Assembly (NCBI RefSeq): GCF_010672525.1
Contig: NZ_JAAHGH010000049.1
Coordinates: 1-48,754 of the forward strand
DNA: 48,754 nt
Source: Okeania sp. SIO2B3
Lineage (GTDB): Bacteria; Cyanobacteriota; Cyanobacteriia; Cyanobacteriales; Microcoleaceae
Reading direction: 5' to 3'
Shown here: positions 17,101-26,983 of the stretch, piece by piece
How the letters are laid out: each line of letters opens with the position of its first letter
How positions within the stretch are numbered: the first letter of the stretch is position 1
Made by a program: the position numbers and the translations under genes
Notes under the pieces: generated by a model
Database searches by the model: none
Seen by the model: only the letters and a program-made list of their open reading frames with translations
What the model was told of the DNA's origin: nothing

Positions 17101-20100
17101 CTTATAGGTCAACTGTTGCTCTTCAAACACCACAGCAACTGCATCAGGAGTTTTCTTCACTTGTTCCTCAAATAACTGATGTATACACTTATCTTGAGGA
17201 AACTCGGCTTCAGTATCATTCCACTCCACCAGTAACTGATGTCGCTCTTGTGCTGTCAATAAGGGCAAATCCGAAACTCGCTGTTGAGGGTTCGTGACAA
17301 TCCCCTCCAGTAAAGTCTGAAAATGCCCACTCATCCGACCTATCGTTGCTGCATCAAATAAGTCTGTGTTGTATTGCCATACTCCTTTTAGCCCTTGCTC
17401 CGTTTCTTCCATCAATAGGGTTAAATCAAACTTAGCTACTGTATTCTCTATCTCGAAAGGAATCAGGGTCAAATCAGGTAACTCTAACTTTTCCTTGGGT
17501 GCATTCTGTAGTACAAACATTACCTGAAACAGAGGGCTGTGGCTCAGAGACCGTTCCGGTTGCAAAACTTCTACAACTTGCTCAAACGGCACATCCTGGT
17601 GAGCATAAGCCGACAAAGCAACCTGCCGTACCTGTTCTAACAGCTCTTGAAATGTAGGCTCTCCCGCCAGACTAGCGCGGAATACTAAAGTATTCACGAA
17701 AAATCCAATCAAAGACTCTGTTTCCAGACGATTGCGATTGGCAAGGGGAGAACCAACCACAATATCTTCTTGCCCATTGTAACGGTATAATAAGACCACA
17801 AAAGCAGTTAATAAAGACATAAACAGAGTTACTTCTGACTTCTGAGTTAGGGTTTTCAACTGCTGAGTTAGTTCAGCACTTAGCTCAAAAGACTCGCTAC
17901 ATCCTTGAAAAGTCTGTACTGGAGGGCGAGGGTGGTCAGTTGGCAGTTCTAACAAAGGTGGAATCCCTTGCAGTTGTTGCTTCCAGTAGTTAAGTTGACT
18001 TTCCAGCACCTCTCCTTGTAACCATTGTCGCTGCCAATCAGCAAAATCGGCATATTGAATAGACAGGTTTGGTAGAGGAGAAGCATCTCCTTGGGAGAAA
18101 GCTGTATAAAGGCTGGAAAACTCTTGCAGGAAAATTCCTAGCGACCAACCATCAGAGACAATATGGTGCATAGCGAGCAGCAGAACATGAGACTGCTCAC
18201 CTAACTGTAGTAGGGTAACGCGCAGCAACGGACCCTTAACTAAATCGAACGGTCGCAGTGCTTCTTCTTTCCCTAAGTGTCTTACTTCACCAGTCTGCTC
18301 CTCCTCTGCTAATCCTCGCAAGTCAACTACTGACAATTTTCCAGTCCAGGTTGCGCCAATTACCTGAACCGGAGAACCATTAACTCTGTCGAAAGTCGTG
18401 CGTAGCACCTCATGACGGTTGATAATTTCTTGGATAGCTCTCTCTAAAGCCCCTCTATTCAGCTTACCAATGAGGCGTAGGGCTAGGGGAATATTATAAA
18501 TTCCACTCGCTCCTTCCAACTGGTCAATAAACCACAGTCGCTGTTGGGCAAAAGAAAGGGGTATTTTGCCCTCTCTTGGTACTGGGACAATCGTTGGAGT
18601 AAGCAGACTTTGGTTTTGACTGTGACTAGCCTCAATCGACTCACCTAACTCAGCGATGGTAGGTGCTTCAAATAAGCAACGTACTGGTAACTCAACTGAA
18701 AATGCCTCCCGTAATCGTGAGATAACTTGGGTTGCTAAAAGGGAATGTCCCCCTAATTCAAAGAAGTTATCGTAAATGCCAACTTGTTCTAATTCCAGAA
18801 GATTGCTCCAAATACTCGCTAATACTTCCTCTGTTGGTGTACGAGGAGGAACAAAACTGGTTTCGAGACTGAGGTGGGAGGAATCAGGAATTGGTAATGC
18901 TTTTCTATCTACTTTTCCATTAGGGGTGAGGGGGATAGCTTCCAACTTAACAAAAACTGAAGGTATCATGTATTCAGGCAACTTTTGCTTAAGAAAGCAA
19001 CGTAGCTCACTAATCTCGACAGTTTGTTCAACGGGAATGATATAGGCAACAAGACGTTTATCTCTGGGGCTATCCTCTCTGGCAATAACCACTGTTTTCT
19101 GAACATCCGGGTGTTGAGATAAAACCGCTTCAACTTCACCTAGTTCAATCCGAAAGCCCCGAATCTTAACCTGATTGTCAATCCGACCAATAAACTCAAT
19201 ATTGCCGTCAGATAAATAACGAACCAAATCTCCTGTTTTGTATAGCTTTGTATTTGATTCATCACTAAAGGGATTGGGGATAAATTTCTCTATTGTAAAA
19301 TCAGAGCGATTTAGATAGCCCCTTGCTAAACCAGCCCCTCCAAGATGTAGCTCACCTGTTACACCGATAGGAACAGGTTGCTGATAGGCATCTAATATAT
19401 AGACTTGTGTATTAGGAATTGGACGACCAATGGGAGGAGCTTTTTCCCAATCCCGCTCCACTAACGCATAAGTCGAATAAACAGTGTCTTCAGAAGGACC
19501 ATAAAGATTAAACAGTTTCTCAATACTATCCTGTTGATAGATAAGTTGTACCAGGCGTTGAGGTAAAGCTTCTCCAGCTAAGTTAATTGTGCGAACGTTT
19601 TCAGGAATTTCCTTAGCTCTTACTAATTCAGCGATAGCCGAAGGAACCGTATTGATTAACGTCACATCCTCAACAGCAGGCAAAGTAGGCAGATGCAGGA
19701 TATTTTCCGCCAGAATAATCTTGCCACCACAGCTTAAAGGTACAAATAACTCAAAAACCGAAATATCGAAGCAAAAAGACGTTGATGCTAGAACTCCAGC
19801 AAGCTGTGCTGTGGTAAACACCTCTGTTGCCCAACTCAAAAGAGCAACTACACTGCGATGTCCAACTGCAACCCCTTTGGGCTTACCTGTCGAACCTGAA
19901 GTGTAGAGGACATAAGCTAAGTTGTCAAACTGAATATTACTTGTTAAATTATCAACACCTTCTTCTACCCAAAGGTCATAATTGTCTAAATCAACTACTT
20001 GTGCGGAATACTGGGGAAGTCCCTCAATAAGTTTCTGTTGAGTAAGTAGTAAGGATACCTGAGTATCTTCCAGCATAAAAGCCAAACGCTCTTGGGGATA

Positions 20101-23100
20101 ATTTGGGTCTAAAGGCAGATAAGCCCCACCTGTTTTGAGAATTCCCAGAAGTCCAATTACCATTAAAGGCGATCGCTCTACACAAATTCCCACCAAAGTC
20201 TCTGGTTTGACACCCAACTTTTGTAAATAATAGGCCAACTGATTGGCTTTACTATTCAATTCCCGATAAGTCAATCGCTGGTCAGCAAAAACCAGAGCTA
20301 TTGCATCCGGTGTTTTCTCCACCTGTTCTTCAAACAATTGATGAATGCACTTATGCTTTGGATAATCTAAAGCAGTATCATTCCATTCCACCAACAATTG
20401 ATTTAGCTCTGCTTGTGTCAGTAGGGGTAATTCAGAAACTCGTATATCTGGGTTCGCGACAATCCCCGCTAACAGCGTTTGAAAATGTCCGACCATCCGA
20501 GATATAGTCGTCTCATCAAACAAATCGCTGTTATATTCTAAGACCCCTCTCAGCTCTGATTCCTTCTCTTCTATTGCTAAAGTTAAATCAAACTTAGCGG
20601 TGACACTCTCTATCTCTAAAGGAGTCAAAGTTAAACCTGGAAACTCCCAATCTTCAGACTCAGCATTCTGTAAAACAAACATCACCTGAAACAGAGGATG
20701 GTAACTCAGATTTCGTTCAGGTTGTAGTTCCTCCACTAACTTCTCAAACGGCAAATCCTGATAGCAATAAGCATCCAAAGTAATCTGCTGCGTCCGTTTG
20801 AGTAATTCTCGGAAGCTAGGATTACCAGAAAGGTCAACTCGTAACACTAAAATATTAACGAAAAAGCCAATCAAAGACTCAATTTCTTGACGATTACGGT
20901 TAGCCATGGGTGTACCCACAACAATATCTTCTTGATGAGTGTAGCGACTTAGAAGTGTCATAAACACTGCTAAGAGTGTCATAAATAGAGTTGTTCCTGA
21001 TTGGCGACCGAGTTTTTTAAGTTGCTGTGTTAGCTCCCCATTTAATTGAAATGTCTGGCTACTACCTCGGAAAGATTGAACAGGAGGACGAGGATGGTCA
21101 GTAGGCAAGTCTAACAGAGGAGGAACATCAGCTAATTGCTGCTGCCAATAATTAAGCTGACTTTCTAACACTTCGTCTTGTAACCACTGCCTCTGCCAGT
21201 GCGCAAAATCAGCATATTGGATAGGTAAATGGGGGAGAGAAGCAGATTCTCCACATGAAAAAGCTTTATAAAGGAGGGAAAGTTCTCGGAATAAAATGCC
21301 CATAGACCAACCATCAGAGACAATATGATGGATTGTTAACAGCAGAAAATAAGACTCCCTTCCCAACCGCAACAGCGTCAGACGTAGTAGAGGAAACTGA
21401 GTCAAGTCAAAACTATTTTGACTCTCATCTCTAACTAATCGTTGTATCTCAGTTGTTTGTGCAATTTCAGGCAAAGTTTCTAAATTTACCGAAGAAATAG
21501 AAATATTTACCTGATTATGAATTATTGGAATAGCCACTCCATCGATCACAGAAAAAGTAGTCCGTAGAATCTCATGGCGTTCCACGATTTCATTGATTGA
21601 TTGTTGTAAAACAGCTTCATTCAGTGTTCCGGTTAAATAGAAGCCAGATAAAATATTGTAAGTGGTATTTTGTTCCTCTAATTGATTGAGAAACCACAAT
21701 CTTTGTTGAGCAAAAGATAAAGTAAGTCTTTCTTTTCTAGGAATAGGTTGAAGAGTAATTGTCGGAGAAATATTTGATTCCTGAGAGCGGATGTTTTCTA
21801 TGTGCTTAGTAAAATCCGCTACTGTCGAAAATTCAAACAAACAGCGTATAGGCAGTTCAAGGGAGAACACATCACGCACCCGAGAAATAACCTGAGTTGC
21901 TTTTAAGGAATGCCCACCAATATCGAAGAAATCATCATTAATACCGACTTGCCCTAATCCCAAAACCTCTGCCCAAATACCTGCCAGTAGTTCCTCCACT
22001 GGAGTACGAGGAGCAACAAAATTCTCTGAATCGTCAATTTCTGCCCAGTTTATTGTTGGTAAGGCACTTCGATCTACTTTCCCATTGGTAGTTAACGGCA
22101 GTGTGTCTAGCACCATAAAGCCTGACGGTATCATGTAATTTGGTAACTTCTGTTTAAGAAAGCGACGCAAATCATCAATCGCAATGGTGTGTCTTTGATT
22201 CAGAACTACATAAGCAACTAAATTTTTACTCTCAACATTATCTTCCCTGATAATGACCACACACTCTCTTACTGCTGGATGTTGTGCCAATATAGTTTCG
22301 ATTTCACCGAGTTCAATGCGAAAGCCACGAATCTTTACCTGATTGTCAATCCGACCAATAAACTCTATGTTTCCATCCGGTAAATAGCGGGCTAAGTCGC
22401 CTGTTTTGTAGAGTTTGGCATTTTGTTCATCGCTAAACGAATTTGGGATAAATCTCTCAGCCGTTAATTCTGGGCAATTTAGATAACCTCGTGCTAAACC
22501 TGTACCCCCAATATGCAACTCACCTTCAACTCCAATGGGTACAGGTTGAAGTTGAGAGTTAAGGATGTAAACTTGTATGTTGGCAATTGGTCGTCCGATG
22601 ACTGACTTGATATTAGATGTTCTGATGTCACAAATCGTACTATCTACAGTACATTCTGTAGGGCCATAAACATTGAAAAATTGGATATGTTTAGCTTGGT
22701 TCAAACTTGACCACATTGATGGATTGATAGGTTCGCCACCAACCAGTATGCACTCAGGGCCAAGATTACTATCTAATAAACCTGCGGAAATAAGCAATCC
22801 TAGTTGAGATGGTGTGCAGTCAAATACATCTATCTGGCGACGCTGTAAATAAGATAACAGAGCAGTTCCATCAAAACGTAAATCCTCTGGGATAATTTCG
22901 AGGGTGTGACCCGATAGGAGCTGAATGATTTGTTTGACAGAGGTATCAAAAGCTAAAGAACCATTTAAACTAACTTTAAGTTGGTCTTTTTTATGTTCTG
23001 TATAAATTATTTGATTAAGAGCCATTGCTAGATTAATCACCGAGCTATGCTCAATCATTACTCCTTTAGGCTGCCCTGTTGTACCTGAAGTGTAGATAAC

Positions 23101-24921
23101 ATAGGACAAATTATTGCCTTTTACGTTACTCTTCGGATTTTCTTTACTCTCTTGAATAATTGCCTCCCAGTCGGCATCTAAACAGATTGGACGAGGCTTA
23201 TGTTTAGGCAACCTAGCTACCAACTTCTCCTGAGTCAACAACACTGGCATCCCTGAATCAGACAGTAAGTGGGCTAGACGCTCAGTGGGATAGTTTGGGT
23301 CTAACGGTACATAAGCTCCACTAGCTTTGAGAATACCTAAGAGACTTACTAGCATCTCCGGCGATCGCTCTATACAAATCCCTACTAAAACTTCCGGTCC
23401 TACTCCTAATTTCTGCAAGTAATGTGCTAATTTATTTGCTCTAGTATTCAACTCTTGGTAGGTCAACTGTTGACCTTCAAATACGACTGCCACACGTTCG
23501 GGAGTTCGTTTCACCTGTTCCTCAAATAACTGATGAATACATTTATTTTTGGGAAATTCTGCCTGAGTATCATTCCACTCTACTAAAAACTGATGTTTTT
23601 CTGCTGCTGTTAAAAATGGTAATTCACTCAAACATTGTTGAGAATTAACGATGAAACCATTAAGTAAAGTATCTAAATGTCCTAGAATGCGGGCAATCGT
23701 CTCATCATTAAATTGACTAGAGTCATAATCAATTTTAAGAATTAACTCTGATTCAGCATACACAGCTAGAGTCAGAGGATAGTTAGGCTGTTCGAGAAGC
23801 TCAAATTCTCTGGATTCCCAATTTTTTCCATGCCTACGCAGAGCAGTATTCAATTCATAATTCTCAAAAACTAAAAGGCTTTCAAACAAAGACAATCCTT
23901 TGGGAACTTCACTCCATTCCTGAATCTTTACTAAAGGAGTATGTTCATAATCCCGCAGAGCAATCCATTGTGCCCGCAATTCCTTCAGCCATTGCAACAA
24001 TGGTTTATCAAAATCAACCTGAACCCGCACTGGTAGGGTATTGATAAAAAGTCCTACCATAGAATCCATATCTTTGAGGGCTGAACGTCTACAGGCTCTA
24101 GTTGCTCCAAAAACTACATCCTCTTGCCCGCTATAACGATTTAGTAATAAAGCCCATGCTGCTTGAACTAAGGTATTGAGAGTCAACTGGTTTTTCTGAG
24201 CTAAATCCTGCAAAGCTGAGGTACATTCTTGGGATAATCGAATTTTTTGGGTGTTATAAGATGATATACTTTCAGTTTTTGATTTAGTAGCGATTAACAA
24301 CTGAGTCGGTGATTCAAAACCCTGTAATTGTTGCTTCCAGAATTTTTCTGCTTCTATTAATGACTGTTGCCCAAGCCAATTAATATAATTGCCATAAGGA
24401 TGAGCTAGTTCTAATTTAAGTTCTTGATTTTGGCAAAACGCTTCATAAAGAGAAAAAACTTCTTTGAGAATAATAACAATAGAACGACCATCCAACAAAG
24501 CATGATGGAACGTCCAAACTAGCTTGTAATCTCTCTCAGGCAACTGAAAAAGTGCAAAACGCATCAGTGGAGCTTCTGCAATTTTAAAACCTTTTTGGCG
24601 ATCGCCTTGAAGATAAGAGTTTAACTGACTTGACTGCTCCGATAGAGACAGATTTTGCCAATTCTGCTGTTCTATTGGCAGTTTAACTTCCTTATATACC
24701 GACTGCTGAAGATTATGTGAATCATCCCAGTCAAAACCAGTTCTTAATATAGAGTGGCGCTCGACAACCAGTTGCCAACTTTGTATCAGATTTGAAACAT
24801 TAAGATTTTCATCCAAACTACAAATGACTTGCTCAATGTAAACTCCAGATGAATGCTCATATAGACTATGAAACAGCATACCATTTTGCATTGGTGATAG
24901 TGGGTAGCTTTCTTCTATCAT
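14116..24921 (-). CDS. Non-ribosomal peptide synthetase, C-A-T-C-A-T-C-A-T-C
   Basis: About 3,600 residues; the ATG at 24921 (MIEESYPLSPMQNGMLF) is preferred over a TTG three codons upstream. Order: C1 (HHALLDG), A1, T1 (DIGGHSL, ~1007), C2 (HHIVSDG), A2, T2 (ELGGHSL, ~2062), C3 (HHIVSDG), A3, T3 (~3120), C4 (DHMIFDG, ~3313). No epimerisation, methylation or thioesterase domain is present. Aligning A4-A5 with GrsA, I read the pocket codes DTKDLGVVD (close to the Glu/Gln code DAKDLGVVD), DIFNNALVY (close to the Ala code DLFNNALTY) and DAWFLGNVV (the standard Leu code). A Glx-Ala-Leu order is thus predicted. C1 at the very N-terminus implies an upstream acyl or peptidyl donor or a starter acid. 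C4 has no following module, so it must pass the chain to a partner or act in release. The first catalytic His of C4 is replaced by Asp; the second is kept. Confidence 0.93.
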   Translation of the reverse strand: MIEESYPLSPMQNGMLFHSLYEHSSGVYIEQVICSLDENLNVSNLIQSWQLVVERHSILRTGFDWDDSHNLQQSVYKEVKLPIEQQNWQNLSLSEQSSQLNSYLQGDRQKGFKIAEAPLMRFALFQLPERDYKLVWTFHHALLDGRSIVIILKEVFSLYEAFCQNQELKLELAHPYGNYINWLGQQSLIEAEKFWKQQLQGFESPTQLLIATKSKTESISSYNTQKIRLSQECTSALQDLAQKNQLTLNTLVQAAWALLLNRYSGQEDVVFGATRACRRSALKDMDSMVGLFINTLPVRVQVDFDKPLLQWLKELRAQWIALRDYEHTPLVKIQEWSEVPKGLSLFESLLVFENYELNTALRRHGKNWESREFELLEQPNYPLTLAVYAESELILKIDYDSSQFNDETIARILGHLDTLLNGFIVNSQQCLSELPFLTAAEKHQFLVEWNDTQAEFPKNKCIHQLFEEQVKRTPERVAVVFEGQQLTYQELNTRANKLAHYLQKLGVGPEVLVGICIERSPEMLVSLLGILKASGAYVPLDPNYPTERLAHLLSDSGMPVLLTQEKLVARLPKHKPRPICLDADWEAIIQESKENPKSNVKGNNLSYVIYTSGTTGQPKGVMIEHSSVINLAMALNQIIYTEHKKDQLKVSLNGSLAFDTSVKQIIQLLSGHTLEIIPEDLRFDGTALLSYLQRRQIDVFDCTPSQLGLLISAGLLDSNLGPECILVGGEPINPSMWSSLNQAKHIQFFNVYGPTECTVDSTICDIRTSNIKSVIGRPIANIQVYILNSQLQPVPIGVEGELHIGGTGLARGYLNCPELTAERFIPNSFSDEQNAKLYKTGDLARYLPDGNIEFIGRIDNQVKIRGFRIELGEIETILAQHPAVRECVVIIREDNVESKNLVAYVVLNQRHTIAIDDLRRFLKQKLPNYMIPSGFMVLDTLPLTTNGKVDRSALPTINWAEIDDSENFVAPRTPVEELLAGIWAEVLGLGQVGINDDFFDIGGHSLKATQVISRVRDVFSLELPIRCLFEFSTVADFTKHIENIRSQESNISPTITLQPIPRKERLTLSFAQQRLWFLNQLEEQNTTYNILSGFYLTGTLNEAVLQQSINEIVERHEILRTTFSVIDGVAIPIIHNQVNISISSVNLETLPEIAQTTEIQRLVRDESQNSFDLTQFPLLRLTLLRLGRESYFLLLTIHHIVSDGWSMGILFRELSLLYKAFSCGESASLPHLPIQYADFAHWQRQWLQDEVLESQLNYWQQQLADVPPLLDLPTDHPRPPVQSFRGSSQTFQLNGELTQQLKKLGRQSGTTLFMTLLAVFMTLLSRYTHQEDIVVGTPMANRNRQEIESLIGFFVNILVLRVDLSGNPSFRELLKRTQQITLDAYCYQDLPFEKLVEELQPERNLSYHPLFQVMFVLQNAESEDWEFPGLTLTPLEIESVTAKFDLTLAIEEKESELRGVLEYNSDLFDETTISRMVGHFQTLLAGIVANPDIRVSELPLLTQAELNQLLVEWNDTALDYPKHKCIHQLFEEQVEKTPDAIALVFADQRLTYRELNSKANQLAYYLQKLGVKPETLVGICVERSPLMVIGLLGILKTGGAYLPLDPNYPQERLAFMLEDTQVSLLLTQQKLIEGLPQYSAQVVDLDNYDLWVEEGVDNLTSNIQFDNLAYVLYTSGSTGKPKGVAVGHRSVVALLSWATEVFTTAQLAGVLASTSFCFDISVFELFVPLSCGGKIILAENILHLPTLPAVEDVTLINTVPSAIAELVRAKEIPENVRTINLAGEALPQRLVQLIYQQDSIEKLFNLYGPSEDTVYSTYALVERDWEKAPPIGRPIPNTQVYILDAYQQPVPIGVTGELHLGGAGLARGYLNRSDFTIEKFIPNPFSDESNTKLYKTGDLVRYLSDGNIEFIGRIDNQVKIRGFRIELGEVEAVLSQHPDVQKTVVIAREDSPRDKRLVAYIIPVEQTVEISELRCFLKQKLPEYMIPSVFVKLEAIPLTPNGKVDRKALPIPDSSHLSLETSFVPPRTPTEEVLASIWSNLLELEQVGIYDNFFELGGHSLLATQVISRLREAFSVELPVRCLFEAPTIAELGESIEASHSQNQSLLTPTIVPVPREGKIPLSFAQQRLWFIDQLEGASGIYNIPLALRLIGKLNRGALERAIQEIINRHEVLRTTFDRVNGSPVQVIGATWTGKLSVVDLRGLAEEEQTGEVRHLGKEEALRPFDLVKGPLLRVTLLQLGEQSHVLLLAMHHIVSDGWSLGIFLQEFSSLYTAFSQGDASPLPNLSIQYADFADWQRQWLQGEVLESQLNYWKQQLQGIPPLLELPTDHPRPPVQTFQGCSESFELSAELTQQLKTLTQKSEVTLFMSLLTAFVVLLYRYNGQEDIVVGSPLANRNRLETESLIGFFVNTLVFRASLAGEPTFQELLEQVRQVALSAYAHQDVPFEQVVEVLQPERSLSHSPLFQVMFVLQNAPKEKLELPDLTLIPFEIENTVAKFDLTLLMEETEQGLKGVWQYNTDLFDAATIGRMSGHFQTLLEGIVTNPQQRVSDLPLLTAQERHQLLVEWNDTEAEFPQDKCIHQLFEEQVKKTPDAVAVVFEEQQLTYKELNCRANQLAHYLQKLGVGAEVLVGICVERSPLMIVGLLGILKAGGAYVPLDPNYPQERLKFMLEDAQVSLLLTQQKLVETLPVHKAQLVRLDSDWKVISQESNNNLCSCVKLENLVYVIYTSGSTGMPKGVLIPHRGLSNLVFWHQLTFELTPLDRATQIASTAFDASVWEIWPYLASGASLFIISPEIIGLAEKLKNWLISQKITICFLPTPLVELLLSLEWTEKTDLRIILTGGDKLHDYPSISLPFRLINNYGPTENTVVTTSGVVAKTENQQHLPSIGHPINNTKIYILNSQLQPVPIGIAGELHIGGAGLTRGYLNRPELTTDKFISNPFSDEPNAKLYKTGDKVRYLPDGNIEFLGRIDNQVKIRGFRIELGEVEAVLSQHQDVQKTVVIAREDSLGNKCLVAYIISVEQAINISKLRRFLKEKLPNYMMPSAFVILEAMPLTPNGKVDRRALPSPDSSNFSSEAIFVAPRTPTEEILATIWSNLLGVEQVGIHDNFFELGGHSLLATQLLFQISEAFHYELSLRSILERPTIKKLADHIERLEQVLQNFPISSPTLRRNNFSLSLSQQRRWSRCISNPNRFVINPFTVIRLIGSLDVVALEQAFNEVVRRHEALRTNFTAIAGQPTQSVQSELILFIPVFDISHLSENAQEEYVNKHTIREIHKPFDISQFPLMRLQLFRIRKQENILLFIIDHMIFDGWSFDIFLKEISILYNAFSVRQTSPLPKLSTQYSDFVLWEQKQLETEYFKELISKRKKHLLKASPLFQASKIKTEIPNSRYEVFTLSNSLYKELKFLSQAQGVTLFILFMSVFQLLLYKYTDKKDIVVASSFSNRVRKEFRGVIGYFSNSQLIRIRFSSNLTFKELLDKVYKAVVEAHYFQFLPGSIMSLQPISWDNNTYSLLSQVFFQLNYQSSQPLSITNVKSNYIPIDVRFTNRTLGLVINLCQGNVSGFFKYRTDLFGTNFIKQITKDFILLLQRITQNYEIKY

Positions 24922-25825
24922 ATTCGTCAATAATGTTGTTTGGAGTTGTCAATTAGCAGATGTTTTAGCTAGGGACTGGTGATGGAAAAAATAGGAATTA
25001 AATTTTAGGTATTATAAATAAAAAGCTGGAATTACTTAATTATTATTTATTTTTCAGCTAAATTATTATAGCTGCATCGTCTTACTGCCTTTTAGTCTTA
25101 AAAAAATCCCCAAAAACAATAATTCTTAGTTAGTAAGAATAATACTAAACTTATGGCATGGAGTAAATAATAGTCATACTCCTAAAATAAAACAATAGTA
25201 AATTTAATATCTTTACTAAAAATTTACATAGTTAATATTTGTAACAATATTATTGATTTTTATAGTTATAAATACTCTATTAAAAAAAACAAATTTTTCT
25301 ATAAATTACTAAGTGTAAAATAAACACAATTCTCGATATATAACACTTTTAGTGATTTTAAATTTAATATCTTAATTATCAATAGTCATAAAATTATTGA
25401 CTGAATAATATTGCATTTTATTAAGTATTAAATATTTTACAACCATGTAATAACGTAGCAACGTTTAAGCAATAAGTTTTACTTATTGTATATTTTCATA
25501 AACACGAGGGATTCGTCTTTACATAATCTTTAAAAAGCCAGGAAAATCCATTCGGTTTTCAAGATGGACAATATTTTTGTCGCTCTACTAAATTTTCATC
25601 TCAACGTTGGTTGGAGACCCGCGTTCTCCCGTAGGGGAGCGTCGTCCGCGAAAACCAATCAATAAGAGCGGTTTCACATAAATGCAACTCTAAAAAACAC
25701 CCTCAAATATATTAATGTTGTTGAAGTTGAACAGCAAGAAACTTGCTCTAGTTTTTAAAACTTACACTCGCAAAATGGTGGTGGGATTTGTATTCCACCG
25801 CCAGCAAGACCTGCCCGAATTGGTT
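24922..25825. other. AT-rich upstream region of the NRPS
   Basis: About 900 bp with no supportable gene. It holds a perfect 7-bp inverted repeat ATTCTTA-GTTAG-TAAGAAT (25122-25140), about 200 bp upstream of the NRPS start, which could be an operator. A GC-rich short repeat of the kind scattered in cyanobacterial genomes (GCGTTCTCCCGTAGGGGAGC, 25621-25640) lies further out. No convincing promoter hexamers were found. Confidence 0.4.
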
Positions 25826-26818
25826 TTATGAGACTTTTTCTAGCTCTTTCTCTGCGGATTTGGAGGGCTTCAGTAAGAAAACGCCTAATCCTATGGTTGT
25901 CAAGATACCTAAAATAATCGACGGCTCAGGACTTCTTTTATATGCTCCAACAATCTCACCTGAATTGTTAATTCCTCTAGCAAATGTAGATATAGCTCCA
26001 GGAAAATCAATCGTTGTAAAAATATCATCAGTTAGTAAAAAACCCTTTGCACTCAAACTAGATGGTCTCTCTGGAACAAAAGTTCCAACAATATCGCCAA
26101 ACTCATTAATATCATTGATAAATGTCTCTCCAATAGTTGGAAAATTGATAGAAGTAAAGTTATCTTCTTCAAGAATAAAGCCATGAAATAGTCCAGTAGA
26201 ATCAGAATAATCTCCAACAATATTACCTATATTATTAATTCCTCCTGCAAATGTGTCCTGTGAACCTGGAAAATCAATATTAGTAAAGTCCCCTGCACTA
26301 TTTCGGAAAAAACTATTAACACTTCTATCAGCATCAGGAAAAATTCCAACAACCTCTTGTAAATCATTTATACCTGTAAGAATAGTTCCACTAGCTCCAG
26401 GAAAATCAATTGTAGTAAAGATTCCGTTATCTAACAAAAACCCGTGAAATAAGCCTGTAGTATCTAAATAGCTTCCAACAATTTGTCCTAAATTATTAAT
26501 ATCCTCAACTCTGGTAGCTGTAGCAGTAGGAAAATTTATTTCTGAGAAATTACCGTCAGCATCCCGAAAAAAACTGTTTTCTAAAAACGTTGGATCATTA
26601 CCCCAAAGTCCAATAATTTCTCCAGAATCGTTAATTCCATTTATCATTGTTTCATCTGCATCTAGAAAATTAATAGTCTCAAAAATCCCGCCGTTAAGAA
26701 AATAGCCATTACTAACAGGAGAATCTTGTGCAGATACAGGCAAAACAACACCAGCAATTATAAAAGAAGGTGTTAGTAAACAAGCTGTAAAACTAGAGTA
26801 AAGTTTTAAGGAACTCAT
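25826..26818 (-). CDS. Exported HAF-repeat protein with PEP-CTERM anchor
   Basis: A 330-residue protein. An N-terminal signal peptide ends near VLPVSAQ. Then come about seven ~38-residue repeats of the type F-TTIDFPGA-x-T-x-GINN-GEIVG-Y, the HAF/extracellular-repeat pattern. The C-terminus has PEPSIILGILTTIGLGVFLL followed by KPSKSAEKELEKVS. PEP-CTERM proteins are exported, sorted and processed by an exosortase. The tail after the membrane segment is longer than usual and is shared with the next two genes. It is likely a surface or extracellular-matrix protein; ligand unknown. Confidence 0.8.
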   Translation of the reverse strand: MSSLKLYSSFTACLLTPSFIIAGVVLPVSAQDSPVSNGYFLNGGIFETINFLDADETMINGINDSGEIIGLWGNDPTFLENSFFRDADGNFSEINFPTATATRVEDINNLGQIVGSYLDTTGLFHGFLLDNGIFTTIDFPGASGTILTGINDLQEVVGIFPDADRSVNSFFRNSAGDFTNIDFPGSQDTFAGGINNIGNIVGDYSDSTGLFHGFILEEDNFTSINFPTIGETFINDINEFGDIVGTFVPERPSSLSAKGFLLTDDIFTTIDFPGAISTFARGINNSGEIVGAYKRSPEPSIILGILTTIGLGVFLLKPSKSAEKELEKVS

Positions 26819-26983
26819 AAATTATTTAGATAATGAACTTCAAGTCTAATTTTATTAAAGTAGTTGATAGCAAAATTAGACGATCAAACTTTGTATTTCT
26901 TGTTATAGTTTCTTTCTAGAAAGTTCAAATAATAGAAAAAACCGGAGAGTGACAAAAGAGGGATATTTTTGCACTGAATTAGT

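Noticed and set aside
15602-20507. Plus-strand ORFs inside the NRPS region
   Set aside because: They are antisense to continuous, motif-rich A, T and C domains and show no own domains; several repeat one another only because the modules do.
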